From positions 62,001 through 126,000 of the forward strand of contig NZ_JAKZKW010000001.1 in the NCBI RefSeq assembly GCF_022808695.1: 64,000 bases of DNA. Reading direction: 5' to 3'. The position numbers were made by a program, and so were the translations under genes. Source of the DNA: Fundidesulfovibrio soli. Its GTDB lineage: Bacteria > Desulfobacterota > Desulfovibrionia > Desulfovibrionales > Desulfovibrionaceae. This document shows positions 11,069-19,417 of this stretch, in pieces. The notes beneath the pieces are model-generated. The model was given only the letters and a program-made list of their open reading frames with translations, did not search any database and was not told where the DNA came from. Each line of letters opens with the position of its first letter. The first letter of the stretch is position 1.

Positions 11069-11095
11069 ATTATAAGTATCCTGGCTTCTTGGCAA
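11069..11095 (-). promoter_or_regulatory. Promoter of the tRNA-Ser/SRP RNA unit
   Basis: On the minus strand TTGCCA (11090-11095) is followed by a perfect TATAAT (11069-11074). The spacing is 15 bases, or 17 if TAATAC is used. It lies between the fabI stop and the tRNA 5' end, at the right distance. Confidence 0.7.
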
Positions 11096-11114
11096 GCACT
11101 TTTTAGCTGCTCTC

Positions 11115-11879
11115 CTAAATTCCCATGATGCTGAAGCCGGAGTCCACGTGGATGACCTTTCCGGTGACGCCGCTGGAGAGCGCGGAGGCCAGGTAGACCG
11201 CCGTGCCCGCGACGTCCTCCAGGGTGATGTTGCGCTTGAGCGGGGCGCGCTCCTCCACCACGGGCAGGAAGCCCTTGAAGCCGGTGATGCCGGATGCGGC
11301 CAGGGTCTTGAGCGGCCCGGCGCTCAGGGAGTTCACGCGGATGCCGCGCGGGCCAAGGTCGGCGGCCAGGTAGCGCACGCTGCACTCCAGGGCGGCCTTG
11401 GCCACGCCCATCACGTTGTAGGAGGGAACGACCTTCTCCGCGCCCAGGTAGCTCATGGTCATGACCGAGCCACCGTCGGCGAGCAGCCCGTCGAAGCCCT
11501 TGCACAGGCCCACCAGCGAGTAGGCCGAGACGTCCAGGGCCAGGGCGAAGCCCTCGCGGGTCACGTCCATGAAGCGGCCCCTGAGGTCCTCCTGGCGGGC
11601 GTAGGCCACGGAGTGCACCAGGATGTCCACACCGCCCCATTTCTCAGCCACGGTCGCGGCGGAGGCGGCGATGTCCGCGTCGCTGGTCACGTCGCACTGG
11701 AAGGTGAATTCACCGCCCAGTTCCTCGCTGATGGGCTCCACGCGCTTGCGGATGGCCTCGCCGGGGTAGCCGAAGGCCAGTCTGGCCCCCTGTTCCTTGA
11801 AGGCCTTGGCCACGCCGTAGGCGATGGAGCGGTCGTTTGCCACGCCGAATATGAGGGCTTTCTTGCCTTGAAGCAGCAT
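11115..11879 (-). CDS. fabI: Enoyl-ACP reductase FabI
   Basis: The 254-residue short-chain dehydrogenase has the FabI N-terminus KALIFGVANDRSIAYGVAKAF for NADH binding. It also has the active-site series SYLGAEKVVPSYNVMGVAKA, giving the Tyr-(6)-Lys pair of this family. It reduces enoyl-ACP in the last step of the fatty-acid elongation cycle. The start at 11879 has AAGGAG upstream; the frame is open further, but nothing there resembles protein. It is read leftward, with the tRNA-Ser/SRP RNA unit 60 bases downstream under its own promoter. Confidence 0.95.
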   Translation of the reverse strand: MLLQGKKALIFGVANDRSIAYGVAKAFKEQGARLAFGYPGEAIRKRVEPISEELGGEFTFQCDVTSDADIAASAATVAEKWGGVDILVHSVAYARQEDLRGRFMDVTREGFALALDVSAYSLVGLCKGFDGLLADGGSVMTMSYLGAEKVVPSYNVMGVAKAALECSVRYLAADLGPRGIRVNSLSAGPLKTLAASGITGFKGFLPVVEERAPLKRNITLEDVAGTAVYLASALSSGVTGKVIHVDSGFSIMGI

Positions 11880-12007
11880 TGTCGTCTCCTTGAGCGCCGG
11901 TTGCGCGGCGCGATGATTGTCAGCTTGTTGATCGTTGCGGTTATTGGAGGGGGAGGGCCGCCGGCGGCCCAAGAGGTCTCCGCCCTATCGAGAAACTCCC
12001 GAATTTG

Positions 12008-12053
12008 GCCCGCCAAAGGGACTTGGTCCTTCTGGACTCCCATACCGCTTCGC
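12008..12053 (-). repeat. Dispersed hairpin repeat, diverged copy
   Basis: On the minus strand this reads GCGAAGCGG, a short spacer, then CCAGAAGGACC..GTCCCTTTGGC. It shares the order and key blocks of the copy at 29119-29170 with substitutions in the stem. Confidence 0.5.
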
Positions 12054-12140
12054 GACGGTTACGGTAATCTTGTCTCATGATCGCCGCCGTGAACTGCGGC
12101 GCACTGGAGAGACTCAAACCCCAGAACATCCCCCCGCATG

Positions 12141-12177
12141 GGGTTCCAAGGGGCGAAGCCCCTTGGCCGCCGGAGGC
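12141..12177 (+). repeat. Dispersed hairpin repeat copy
   Basis: TTCCAAGGGGC-GAA-GCCCCTTGG forms a 9-bp stem (12146-12154 with 12158-12166) and is followed by CCGCCGGAGGC. The same stem architecture and 3' tail occur at 29137-29170. Confidence 0.7.
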
Positions 12178-12445
12178 ACCTGATCCCGAATGTTCCAGCG
12201 GCTTGGTCAGCCTGTCCTCTGGAGTGAAATCATCCCCTTCAAGCGCCCGAAGCCGCCCGAACGCCCTCAACCCGCGAACCGCATCCGAACGGCACACGCA
12301 ACATGCGACACGGCGCGCGGCAAGCGCGTCCATCCAGGGGACCTGATTTTTCCTTGAAAAATAGTCACGTCGCAAAGGCAGGCAAGTCTTGAGCGCGGGG
12401 CGATGGGTCGGCGGGAATCTCTCCGGTGTCGGGTTGGCAAACAAA

Positions 12446-12472
12446 ATCCCCCGCCCGGCATGGGCGGGGGAT
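12446..12472 (-). terminator. Terminator of the acd-etf operon
   Basis: An 11-bp stem (12446-12456 with 12462-12472) has a 5-base loop and is followed leftward by TTTTG. It lies 30 bases after the etfA stop. Confidence 0.9.
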
Positions 12473-12501
12473 CACAATACACAGAAACAATGCCTGGCAG
12501 G

Positions 12502-13524
12502 CTAGGGCAGCAGCGCCAGAACCTTGCGCATCACCTCGAAGGCGTCGGCCACGTAGAGCACGTCCGCCTTGCCCTGGGCCCAGCCGCAGTTGGGGTCCAG
12601 GTTGACGGCCCGGCGTTCGCCGATGAAGCGCCAGCCCACCACGTGGGGCTCCTCGCCGTGGCAGCAGGTGGCCAGGCCCTTGGGGTGGCGCGGGGTGGAG
12701 CCGGTCTGGCCGACCTGGTGCATGTGCGACAGGAAGGACAGCACCTGCTGGCCCTCGCCGGAGAGGTCCACCAGGGACTTGGAGGTGCCGAGCGACCCCT
12801 GGGTCTTGTTCAGGAAGCTCAGGATGATCTCCTCGGCCTCGGAGGCGTGGGCCGCGCCGTCGGCCTGCTTCTTGGTCCAGCCAGCGCCCGCCACGAAGAG
12901 CAGGGCGGCGTCGGGGCGGATGGTCTGCTCCTCGGCGGAGGGGCAGATCATGCCCTTGACCTGGGTGCGCACGCCGCCGGGAATTTCGGCGGGCACGGCG
13001 GTCACACTGGCTGAACCGGCCGCTCCCGCATAAGCGGTGAAGCAGCCGCCGGAGACGCTCACGAACCAGGGGCGCTCCTTGCGGGTCAGCTCGGCGTACA
13101 TGCGCTGGCGGTAGTACCAGCGGGTGACCACGGGTTTGCCGCCGTTGGCGGCCAGGGCCGTGACGGAGGTGTCGGAGACGCCGCCCACGCGGGCGGCCGC
13201 GCCGGGCAGCACCCGGCTCATGCGCGGGGTGGCCGCGCCGATGACGATGCCCGCGCCGGAGGCCCCGAACAGGGCGGCCAGGGCGGCGGCGTCCGTGGCG
13301 TAGCGGGGCTGGGCGAAGTCCGGCCCGGCTACGCCGTAGATGGCTTCCGCGCCGCATCCGGCCAGGGAGTCGGCCGCGGCCTGCACGGCCTCGCCCACGA
13401 GGCCCACGGCCAGGGGCGCGCCGAGCTGCTCGGCCAGGGTTTTGGCCGCCGTCAGGGCTTCCAGGGAAGCCTTGGAGAGCGAACCGTCACACTCGGTCTG
13501 GGCTACGAAGAGAATCTTGTCCAT
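12502..13524 (-). CDS. etfA: Divergent electron-transfer flavoprotein alpha subunit (FAD-binding)
   Basis: The 340-residue protein is recognisable as EtfA from its N-terminal ETF fold (MDKILFVAQTECDG) and C-terminal FAD domain. The cofactor motifs are unusual. The usual QTGxT is TGSTPR, preceded by QVG. The usual SGAIQH region is replaced by VVGWRFIGERRAVNLDPNCGWAQGK-type sequence, and the final ADAFEVMRKVL strand is conserved. It would form a heterodimer with the EtfB encoded upstream and pass electrons from the acyl-CoA dehydrogenase to the EtfQO-like protein of the same operon. Last gene before a strong terminator. The alpha assignment is firm at the fold level; the cofactor set is inference. 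Confidence 0.8.
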   Translation of the reverse strand: MDKILFVAQTECDGSLSKASLEALTAAKTLAEQLGAPLAVGLVGEAVQAAADSLAGCGAEAIYGVAGPDFAQPRYATDAAALAALFGASGAGIVIGAATPRMSRVLPGAAARVGGVSDTSVTALAANGGKPVVTRWYYRQRMYAELTRKERPWFVSVSGGCFTAYAGAAGSASVTAVPAEIPGGVRTQVKGMICPSAEEQTIRPDAALLFVAGAGWTKKQADGAAHASEAEEIILSFLNKTQGSLGTSKSLVDLSGEGQQVLSFLSHMHQVGQTGSTPRHPKGLATCCHGEEPHVVGWRFIGERRAVNLDPNCGWAQGKADVLYVADAFEVMRKVLALLP

Positions 13525-13614
13525 ATCTGCCTCCGGCTCCGGGCGGACCTGCCGCCCCCTCGCCGTCGCTGGAAATTTATCGGGTCGTCCCGGAGCGGTG
13601 CCCCGGGCGGCGGC

Positions 13615-14421
13615 CTAGGCGCTCAGCCAGTCCACGATCTCCTTGGCGATCTGATCCACCGGGGCGTCCTTGACCACGCGGGTCTCGCGCTTCTGGCTGG
13701 GGATCTGCACGCCGGAGTATTCGGGGCCCTTCTCGAGCTTCACGGGCTTGGCCTTCTGCAGCGCGGGCATCACCAGGCGCATGTTCTGCATGCCAACCTG
13801 GGGGTTGTTGGGGGGCTCGGGCAGCTCGCCGGTGGCCCAGCCGAACACGGCGGGCGCGCCGGAGACGACCGAATCCTGGTAGCTGCCGCCCTCCACGCGC
13901 TCCAGCACACGCAGCGCGCCGTCAGCCAGGACCTCCAGCTTGTCCACGCCCTGGAACTGCTCGAAGATGCCCAGCTTCTCGCCGATCACCTGCATGGTGG
14001 CACCGGCGCCGCGCGAAGCGGACTGCCAGCCGCCGAACACCAGCAGCTTGGAGGTGTCCAGCCCCGGAATGGCGGCGATGGCCTCGGCCAGGGCCGCGCC
14101 CGTCTCATGGGCGTCGGCGAAGCCGCTGGCGGGGCCGTCCAGCACCACCAGCTCGAAGGGGACCTTCTGGGCGATGGTCATCATGACCTGCTGGAGCTTG
14201 GCCTTGGGGCCCATGCTCACCAGCCAGACCTTGCTGCCCGGCACGTTCTTGGCCAGATTGGCGGCCTCGAACAGGGCGTGCCCGGCCCAGGGGTCCAGGA
14301 TGGCGGGGAGCATCAGCTCGTTCTTCAGGCCCCAGCCCGCGGGGCCCTGCACGGGCTCCAGGGTCTGCAGCGGGTCGGGGACGATGCCGCCGCAAACAAC
14401 GATATGATATCCTGCACTCAT
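13615..14421 (-). CDS. etfB: Divergent electron-transfer flavoprotein beta subunit
   Basis: The 268-residue protein has the EtfB order. It begins IVVCGGIVPDPLQTLEP, where most EtfB have VKQVPD. WLVSMGPKAKLQQVMM follows, then the hydrophobic LLVFGGWQSASRGAGATMQVIGEKL helix that usually binds AMP or FAD. The start at 14421 has GGAG about 6 bases upstream; the longer frame is out of character with its neighbours. It lies between the EtfQO-like gene (43 bases upstream) and etfA (90 bases downstream). Motif changes match those in etfA, so the pair appears to have diverged together. Confidence 0.8.
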   Translation of the reverse strand: MSAGYHIVVCGGIVPDPLQTLEPVQGPAGWGLKNELMLPAILDPWAGHALFEAANLAKNVPGSKVWLVSMGPKAKLQQVMMTIAQKVPFELVVLDGPASGFADAHETGAALAEAIAAIPGLDTSKLLVFGGWQSASRGAGATMQVIGEKLGIFEQFQGVDKLEVLADGALRVLERVEGGSYQDSVVSGAPAVFGWATGELPEPPNNPQVGMQNMRLVMPALQKAKPVKLEKGPEYSGVQIPSQKRETRVVKDAPVDQIAKEIVDWLSA

Positions 14422-14464
14422 AGAATCTCCTTCAATATCCAGGGGGGAACGCCCTGCGGAAAGA

Positions 14465-16321
14465 TCAGTTCTCGACGGAATGCAAACCGCCCGCGCCGGC
14501 CTTGAATTCCACGTTGGTCCTGCCGGGCTCGGTGGGGTGGGGCTTGGAGCAGTTCCAGACGCAGGCGCCGCAGTGGACGCACTTCTCCCGGTCGAACAGG
14601 GGCGCGCCGCCCTCGGGGTCGGGCGCGATGGCCTGGCCGGAGCACATGTCGATGCAGATGCGCTCGCGGCACTTGAGGCAGACGTTCGGGTCCGCGAAGA
14701 CCACGTGGTCGGCGTAGCCGCCGGGGGCCTGCACCTTGCCGCCCATGAGCAGGGCGTCCTGGTGGGAGACGAGCAGCTGGCCGTCGTACTCAATGGAAGG
14801 CCAGCCCACGCGGTCCATGAGCGCGTCGTGCAGCGGCTCGCCCTTGGCCGCGCATTCCTCGCGGATGGCCTCGATCTCCTGGGCGCTGAGCAGCCCGGAG
14901 TAATACTCTTCGATGGAGGGCACGCGCTGGTTGGGGTCGCGGTGGTCGCCGGGCATGTTCAGTTTGCCCTTGGTGAAGCCGGAGAGGGCCATGCCGGTGA
15001 GCCCCTGGATGAAGCCCTTGCCGAAGCCGTCGCGGGCCTTCTCGGCGATCTTGGCCTCGGCCTCCAGCTCCGACTCCCTGCGGCGCTTCACGTAGGCGCG
15101 CTCCAGGTTGTACTTGGTGAAGGGCTGGTTCTTCTTCATGAGCTTGAGAACGCCCTCGGCCAGCATGACGCCGGTGGTCCAGGCCTCGTCCACGCCCGAG
15201 CCGGTGAGCACGTTGGTGGAGCCGGAGCCCTCGCCGATGCGCGCGAAGCCGTCGCCCACCAGGTGGGGTTCGCCCCTGCGCCCGGATTCGAGCAGCGACT
15301 TGGCCCCCCAGGAGCGCATCTTGCCGCCCTTGAGGTGCTTCCAGAGGTAGGGGTGCGTCATCCAGTGCTGCAGATAGCGGTAGCCGGTGCGGACAGGGGT
15401 ATCCAGCCAGGAGGGCACGAAGATGCCCAGGGAGGCCACGCGGTCCGGCAGCACGTACATGAAGCCGAAAATGTCGGGTTCGGGGTAGCCGAAGGTGTGC
15501 AGCACGTAGCCTTCGGGCAGGTCGCAGTCCTCGGGGAGGTCCACCACCATCTTCATGCCCAGGGCCCAGTCGCGCTGGGAGTTGCCCTCGGGCAGGCCCA
15601 GTATCTCGTCCAGGTTGCGTCCCACGGGGCCCACGGGTCCGTCTCCGATGACGGTCAGGGCGGCGCGGATGTCCATGCCGGGCATGAAGCAGGCGTCGGG
15701 GTTGCCCTTCTTGTCCACGCCTTGGTCGGCCAGGCGAACGCCCACGACCTTGCCTTCCTCCATGATGACCCGGGCCACGGGCATGGAGGGCCAGATCTGG
15801 GCCAGGCCGGAGCCCATCACCTGGGAGCCGGCCCACTGGTTGAACTGGCCGATGGAGAACACGTAGCCCGGCTCCTTGCAGAGGAAGGGCGGGATGTAGG
15901 GCAGCTCGTAGGCGTGGTCGCGGCAGCAGGAGGTGTATTTCCCGGCGAAACCCAGGGCCTTGTCCGCGAAGCCGAGCAGCTCCTGGCGGCGGCTGGCCCC
16001 GTGCGGGTCCAGCAGGTAGGCCACGGTCTCGTGGGCGACGGGGGCGCACATGGGCACCTGGGCGGGGTCGAAGTCCGGGAAGGACTCCTTGATGCCCCGC
16101 GCCTTGCTGACCACGCCGGAGACGCCGAAGCCGATGTCGTCGGCGCGCTCGTAGCAGATCACCTGGGGCGGCATTCCGGGCATGACGGCGCTCTCCAGCA
16201 GGGGAGCGCCGTTTTCATCCGCGAGGCCGCGCGTCAGCGTGGTCAGGAACCCGGCCATGGCCGGGCCGAAACCCACGCAGACGATGTCGAGCTCCATGCT
16301 CTGGCGTTCGATTTCGGACAT
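14465..16321 (-). CDS. EtfQO-like FAD oxidoreductase with C-terminal 8-Cys ferredoxin domain
   Basis: This 618-residue protein starts with a dinucleotide-binding motif (DIVCVGFGPAMAGF, residues about 12-25). A middle region is like geranylgeranyl reductase/ETF-quinone oxidoreductases, including VIGDGPVGPVGRNLD and GDGFARIGEGSGSTNVLTGSGVDEAW. The C-terminal 80 residues carry C-x2-C-x4-C-x3-C and CVHCGACVWNCSKP, eight cysteines able to hold two Fe-S clusters. It should accept electrons from the ETF and pass them to quinone or another carrier. No clear transmembrane helix is seen, so it would be peripheral. It lies in the same operon as acd, etfB and etfA. Confidence 0.8.
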   Translation of the reverse strand: MSEIERQSMELDIVCVGFGPAMAGFLTTLTRGLADENGAPLLESAVMPGMPPQVICYERADDIGFGVSGVVSKARGIKESFPDFDPAQVPMCAPVAHETVAYLLDPHGASRRQELLGFADKALGFAGKYTSCCRDHAYELPYIPPFLCKEPGYVFSIGQFNQWAGSQVMGSGLAQIWPSMPVARVIMEEGKVVGVRLADQGVDKKGNPDACFMPGMDIRAALTVIGDGPVGPVGRNLDEILGLPEGNSQRDWALGMKMVVDLPEDCDLPEGYVLHTFGYPEPDIFGFMYVLPDRVASLGIFVPSWLDTPVRTGYRYLQHWMTHPYLWKHLKGGKMRSWGAKSLLESGRRGEPHLVGDGFARIGEGSGSTNVLTGSGVDEAWTTGVMLAEGVLKLMKKNQPFTKYNLERAYVKRRRESELEAEAKIAEKARDGFGKGFIQGLTGMALSGFTKGKLNMPGDHRDPNQRVPSIEEYYSGLLSAQEIEAIREECAAKGEPLHDALMDRVGWPSIEYDGQLLVSHQDALLMGGKVQAPGGYADHVVFADPNVCLKCRERICIDMCSGQAIAPDPEGGAPLFDREKCVHCGACVWNCSKPHPTEPGRTNVEFKAGAGGLHSVEN

Positions 16322-16339
16322 GTGTACTGCGCCTCCGGC

Positions 16340-18394
16340 CTAGAGCGGGTAATCCAGGGCTTCGGGAATCATCACCTGGGTCAGCGCCTGGGCCGCGCGG
16401 TCCTTGGCCAGGGCGGCGCCCGCCATGCTGCGGTCGAGCTGGGAGCGCAGGGCGTCGAAGGCGTCGAGCTCCTCGGCGGCCTGGGGGCCGAAGCCGTAGA
16501 CCATGCTGGCGCAGACGCGCGATGCCTCGCCCGCGGCGCGGGCGGCCTGGACCAGGGACAGGTCGGTGAAGAAGCCCAGCGTGCCCTCCAGGCCCTCGGC
16601 GACGACGGCGTTCTCGGGGCCCTTCTCGGCCAGCTCCATGACGTCGCCGATCTGGCAGTAGGAGGCCATGAGCCAGCACAGGGCGTCGGCCATGGGGAAG
16701 GTCACGTTCTGGCGGCGGTTGTGGTAGAGGCGCGCGCCGGAAGGATCCTTGGCGCGGTGCAGGAATTCGATGGTCCAGAGCCAGAGGGCCAACCCCTTGG
16801 CCACCACGGCCGCGCCGGTCTCGGGCTTGGACTCGCCCAGGGCCATGAACTGGTCGATGATGATGCGCAGCCGGGCCAGGAAGACCTCGTTGGTCATGGT
16901 GATGGAGAGCTGGCGGCGCTGCACGGCCTCGGGGCCCTCGTAGGTGGCTTCGAGCTGGGCGTCGGTCCACTTGTAGAAGAGGAAGCCGGGGCAGTCCTCG
17001 GTGATGCCGTAGCCGCCCATGAGGGCCAAGGCCTCGCGCATCACGTTGGCGCCGTTGCCGGTGTTCCAGAGCTTGCAGGCCGGGCAGAGGATGTTGGCCA
17101 GGGATTCGAGCAGGGCGAAGCGCACCAGGGTGTCCTGGCCCAGTTCGGCGAAGCGGGCTTCGTCGCGAGTGGGGGCGGCCTCCATCTGCAGGTATTCGAT
17201 GGCCTGCTTCTCGACCTTGCGCAGGGCGGTAAGCTGCGACTTGGCGCCGCAGACGCCGCGTTCGGCGAAGACCCTGTCCTTCTCCTTCTCGGTGGGGTCG
17301 AGCTGGTCGAAGAGGCGGGCGGTGGCGAAGCCCAGGGAGGCTCCGGCCTCCCCCGCGGCCCAGATGTCCACCAGGCGCAGCACCGAGTCGGGCTTGGCCT
17401 GGAGGCCCAGCTCGTACTTGGACGTGCCGGGTTCGGAGGCGTCGCCGCCGCGGAAGCGCTGGCGTTGGTAGCGGATCACGGGCTCCACGGCGGAGAGCAG
17501 CTTGGCCGTGGTCATCAGGGCCACGGGCACGCGGGTGCGGTGGAACACCGCGCCGATGATCTCCGAGTGGGTGAAGTTGGGGACGATCACGCCGTCCTTC
17601 ACGGTGTAGCCGCCCACGATGCGGCTGGCGGGCACCTGCAGGTTGAAGACCGGGTCACGCGTGGAGGAGAGCTGGTGCACCATCTTGAGGGTGGGCGCGC
17701 CGCGGTCGAACAGGCCGGGGTCGGTGTCCTCGACGATGACGATGCAGGAGGACTTGATGCGCGGGTCATCGGTGTCCACGGCGCAGGTGGCGAAATTGGC
17801 GAAGTCCATGCCCGTGATGAAGCGGCCGCGCTTGTCCACCTGGAGGATGGGCTCCTCGCCTTCCTCCCACTTGGCAACGCGCAGCTTGCCGACCAGGGTG
17901 TTGGTCTCCACGCCCACGTAGGGCAGGGGCTCGGTGAGGGCGAACGCGCCGCGGAAGGGGGCGCGGTCCTCGCCGGGCAGGGGCGGCACGCAGCGGCCCA
18001 TGTACTCGTCGCGCTGCTCGGTGGTGCCGCGCTCGTGGATGGGGGCCAGGGCCAGGTTGGTGGCCAGGGAGCAGGTGGCGGCGCCGGCGTCGACCCAGGC
18101 CAGCTCGAAGGCGACCAGGGCCAGGGCCAGGTTCTTGGGGCCGTCGATGAAGCCGCCCTGGTGGGGGTCCATGAACAGGGCGGTCAGGCCGGAGGTGTCG
18201 AAGGCCTCCAGCAGCTGGGCCTTGTGGTCGGTCCACTCATGGGTCTTGCGCGCGCCTTCCGCCACGAGCCGGGCCACAAGGCCGCGGGCCAGTGATCTGG
18301 CGGATTGGACAACCATCTGGATGTCGTAGCGGTCGGTGAAGCGCCACATGATCTGACGGACGTCGTCGCCCGGCAGGGTACGGAGGGTATCCAT
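16340..18394 (-). CDS. Large acyl-CoA dehydrogenase family protein
   Basis: The 684-residue protein ends in the typical flavin-binding helix region. MREALALMGGYGITEDCPG and LEATYEGPEAVQRRQ (about residues 465-510) match the C-terminal signature, including the Glu-Gly after the catalytic strand. The middle has the GAFALTEP and FITGMDFANFATCAV beta-domain. It is much longer than the usual 380-residue enzyme, with an extra C-terminal domain of about 160 residues, as in large-subunit ACADs. The substrate is unknown. The start at 18394 is supported by AGGAT upstream and a promoter at 18456-18484; an ATG at 18439 lacks a ribosome site. First gene of the ETF operon. Confidence 0.8.
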   Translation of the reverse strand: MDTLRTLPGDDVRQIMWRFTDRYDIQMVVQSARSLARGLVARLVAEGARKTHEWTDHKAQLLEAFDTSGLTALFMDPHQGGFIDGPKNLALALVAFELAWVDAGAATCSLATNLALAPIHERGTTEQRDEYMGRCVPPLPGEDRAPFRGAFALTEPLPYVGVETNTLVGKLRVAKWEEGEEPILQVDKRGRFITGMDFANFATCAVDTDDPRIKSSCIVIVEDTDPGLFDRGAPTLKMVHQLSSTRDPVFNLQVPASRIVGGYTVKDGVIVPNFTHSEIIGAVFHRTRVPVALMTTAKLLSAVEPVIRYQRQRFRGGDASEPGTSKYELGLQAKPDSVLRLVDIWAAGEAGASLGFATARLFDQLDPTEKEKDRVFAERGVCGAKSQLTALRKVEKQAIEYLQMEAAPTRDEARFAELGQDTLVRFALLESLANILCPACKLWNTGNGANVMREALALMGGYGITEDCPGFLFYKWTDAQLEATYEGPEAVQRRQLSITMTNEVFLARLRIIIDQFMALGESKPETGAAVVAKGLALWLWTIEFLHRAKDPSGARLYHNRRQNVTFPMADALCWLMASYCQIGDVMELAEKGPENAVVAEGLEGTLGFFTDLSLVQAARAAGEASRVCASMVYGFGPQAAEELDAFDALRSQLDRSMAGAALAKDRAAQALTQVMIPEALDYPL

Positions 18395-18443
18395 AGATAT
18401 ATCCTGACCTCTCGGTTCGTGCTGAAGAAGGTTGGGCATTGCG

Positions 18444-18453
18444 CGAAATTTCG
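18444..18453. promoter_or_regulatory. Palindrome CGAAATTTCG in the acd promoter start region
   Basis: A perfect 10-base palindrome lies just downstream of the predicted -10 box, over the expected transcription start. It could be a repressor half-site pair. This is a positional inference. Confidence 0.35.
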
Positions 18454-18455
18454 AC

Positions 18456-18484
18456 AAATTAAGCCATACTGGCCGTTGCGTCAA
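18456..18484 (-). promoter_or_regulatory. Predicted sigma-70 promoter of the acd-etf operon
   Basis: On the minus strand TTGACG (18479-18484) and TAATTT (18456-18461) are spaced by 17 bases. It lies between the purC stop and the acyl-CoA dehydrogenase start, which suggests the ETF operon is transcribed separately from hisD-purC. Confidence 0.65.
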
Positions 18485-18504
18485 CGACAGCGGCAGGCCG
18501 GGGC

Positions 18505-19401
18505 CTACAGCGCCAGGGATTGACCCGTAAGTTCCCGGTATGCCTCCAGGTACTTGCTGCGGGTGCGCTCGGCCACTTCGGCGGGCATGTGCGGGGCCGG
18601 GGGCTGCTTATTGAAGCCGACCGACTCCAGCCAGTCGCGCACGTACTGCTTGTCGTAGCTGGGCTGGACCTTGCCCGGCGCGTACCCGGCGGCGGGCCAG
18701 AAGCGGGAGGAGTCGGGGGTGAGCACCTCGTCGATGAGGATGAGCTCATCGCCGATCATGCCGAACTCGAACTTGGTGTCCGCGATGAGGATGCCCCGCC
18801 CGGCCGCGTATTCGCGGGCCTGGGAGTAGATGGAGAGGGCTGTGTCCTGCACTTTGGCGAAGAGGTCCAGCCCGATCATCTCCTTGGCCTTGTCCAGGGT
18901 GATGTTCTCATCGTGCTGGCCCAGTTCCGCCTTGGTGGAGGGCGTGAACAGCGGGGTCTCCAGCTTGTCGGATTCGACCAGCCCGGCGGGCAGCTTGTGG
19001 CCGCAGACCATGCCGGTGGCCTTGTAGTCCTTCAGGCCGGAGCCGGTGATGTAGCCGCGCACGATGCACTCGATGGGCAGGGGCTTGGCCTTGCGCACCA
19101 GCACGGCGCGGCCTTCCAGCAGGTCGGCGTGCTCCTTGAGGGGCGCGGGGAAGTCGGCGGGCTCGGTGGCCAGCAGGTGGTTCTTCACCAGGTGTTTGAA
19201 CTTCTCCATCCAGAAGATGGTGATCTTGTTCAGGATGACGCCCTTGTACGGAACGGGGTCCGGCAGGATGACGTCGAACGCGGAGATGCGGTCGGTGGTG
19301 ACGATGAGCAGCACGTCGTCAGCGACCTGGTAGATGTCGCGCACTTTGCCCCGCGAAACCAGCGGGTATTGCTTGATGTCGGTGGTGGTAGCCACGCGCA
19401 T
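18505..19401 (-). CDS. purC: SAICAR synthetase
   Basis: The 298-residue enzyme has the purC motifs SRGKVRDIYQ at the N-terminus, ECIVRGYITGSGLKDYK, and DTKFEFGMI with LIDEVLTPDSSRFW near the C-terminus. It joins aspartate to CAIR in step 8 of purine synthesis. It is the longer (about 300-residue) form. The start at 19401 has GGAGG upstream. It lies 16 bases after hisD, so it is in the same leftward operon, although the pathways differ; both draw on PRPP-derived precursors. Confidence 0.95.
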   Translation of the reverse strand: MRVATTTDIKQYPLVSRGKVRDIYQVADDVLLIVTTDRISAFDVILPDPVPYKGVILNKITIFWMEKFKHLVKNHLLATEPADFPAPLKEHADLLEGRAVLVRKAKPLPIECIVRGYITGSGLKDYKATGMVCGHKLPAGLVESDKLETPLFTPSTKAELGQHDENITLDKAKEMIGLDLFAKVQDTALSIYSQAREYAAGRGILIADTKFEFGMIGDELILIDEVLTPDSSRFWPAAGYAPGKVQPSYDKQYVRDWLESVGFNKQPPAPHMPAEVAERTRSKYLEAYRELTGQSLAL

Positions 19402-19417
19402 GGGAGCCTCCGGGGGA

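Larger units (their letters stand above)
11880..12445. other. Long non-coding gap with repeat copies
   Basis: Between fabI and the etf terminator lie about 566 bases with no convincing gene. An open minus-strand frame spans 11941-12444, but it crosses two copies of a hairpin repeat and has no ribosome site. The region holds one diverged minus-strand repeat copy (12008-12053), one plus-strand copy (12141-12177) and GC-rich palindromes. It resembles degraded or repeat-derived DNA. Confidence 0.6.

Noticed and set aside
11941-12444. Leftward open frame in the fabI-etf gap
   Set aside because: It crosses hairpin repeat copies, has no ribosome site and no recognisable domain, so the region is listed as non-coding.
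14480-18295. A 1271-codon rightward open frame opposite the acd-etf genes
   Set aside because: It is antisense to four genes with clear protein motifs. Its translation is dominated by His, Gly, Ala and Val, as expected for a mirror frame in high-GC DNA.
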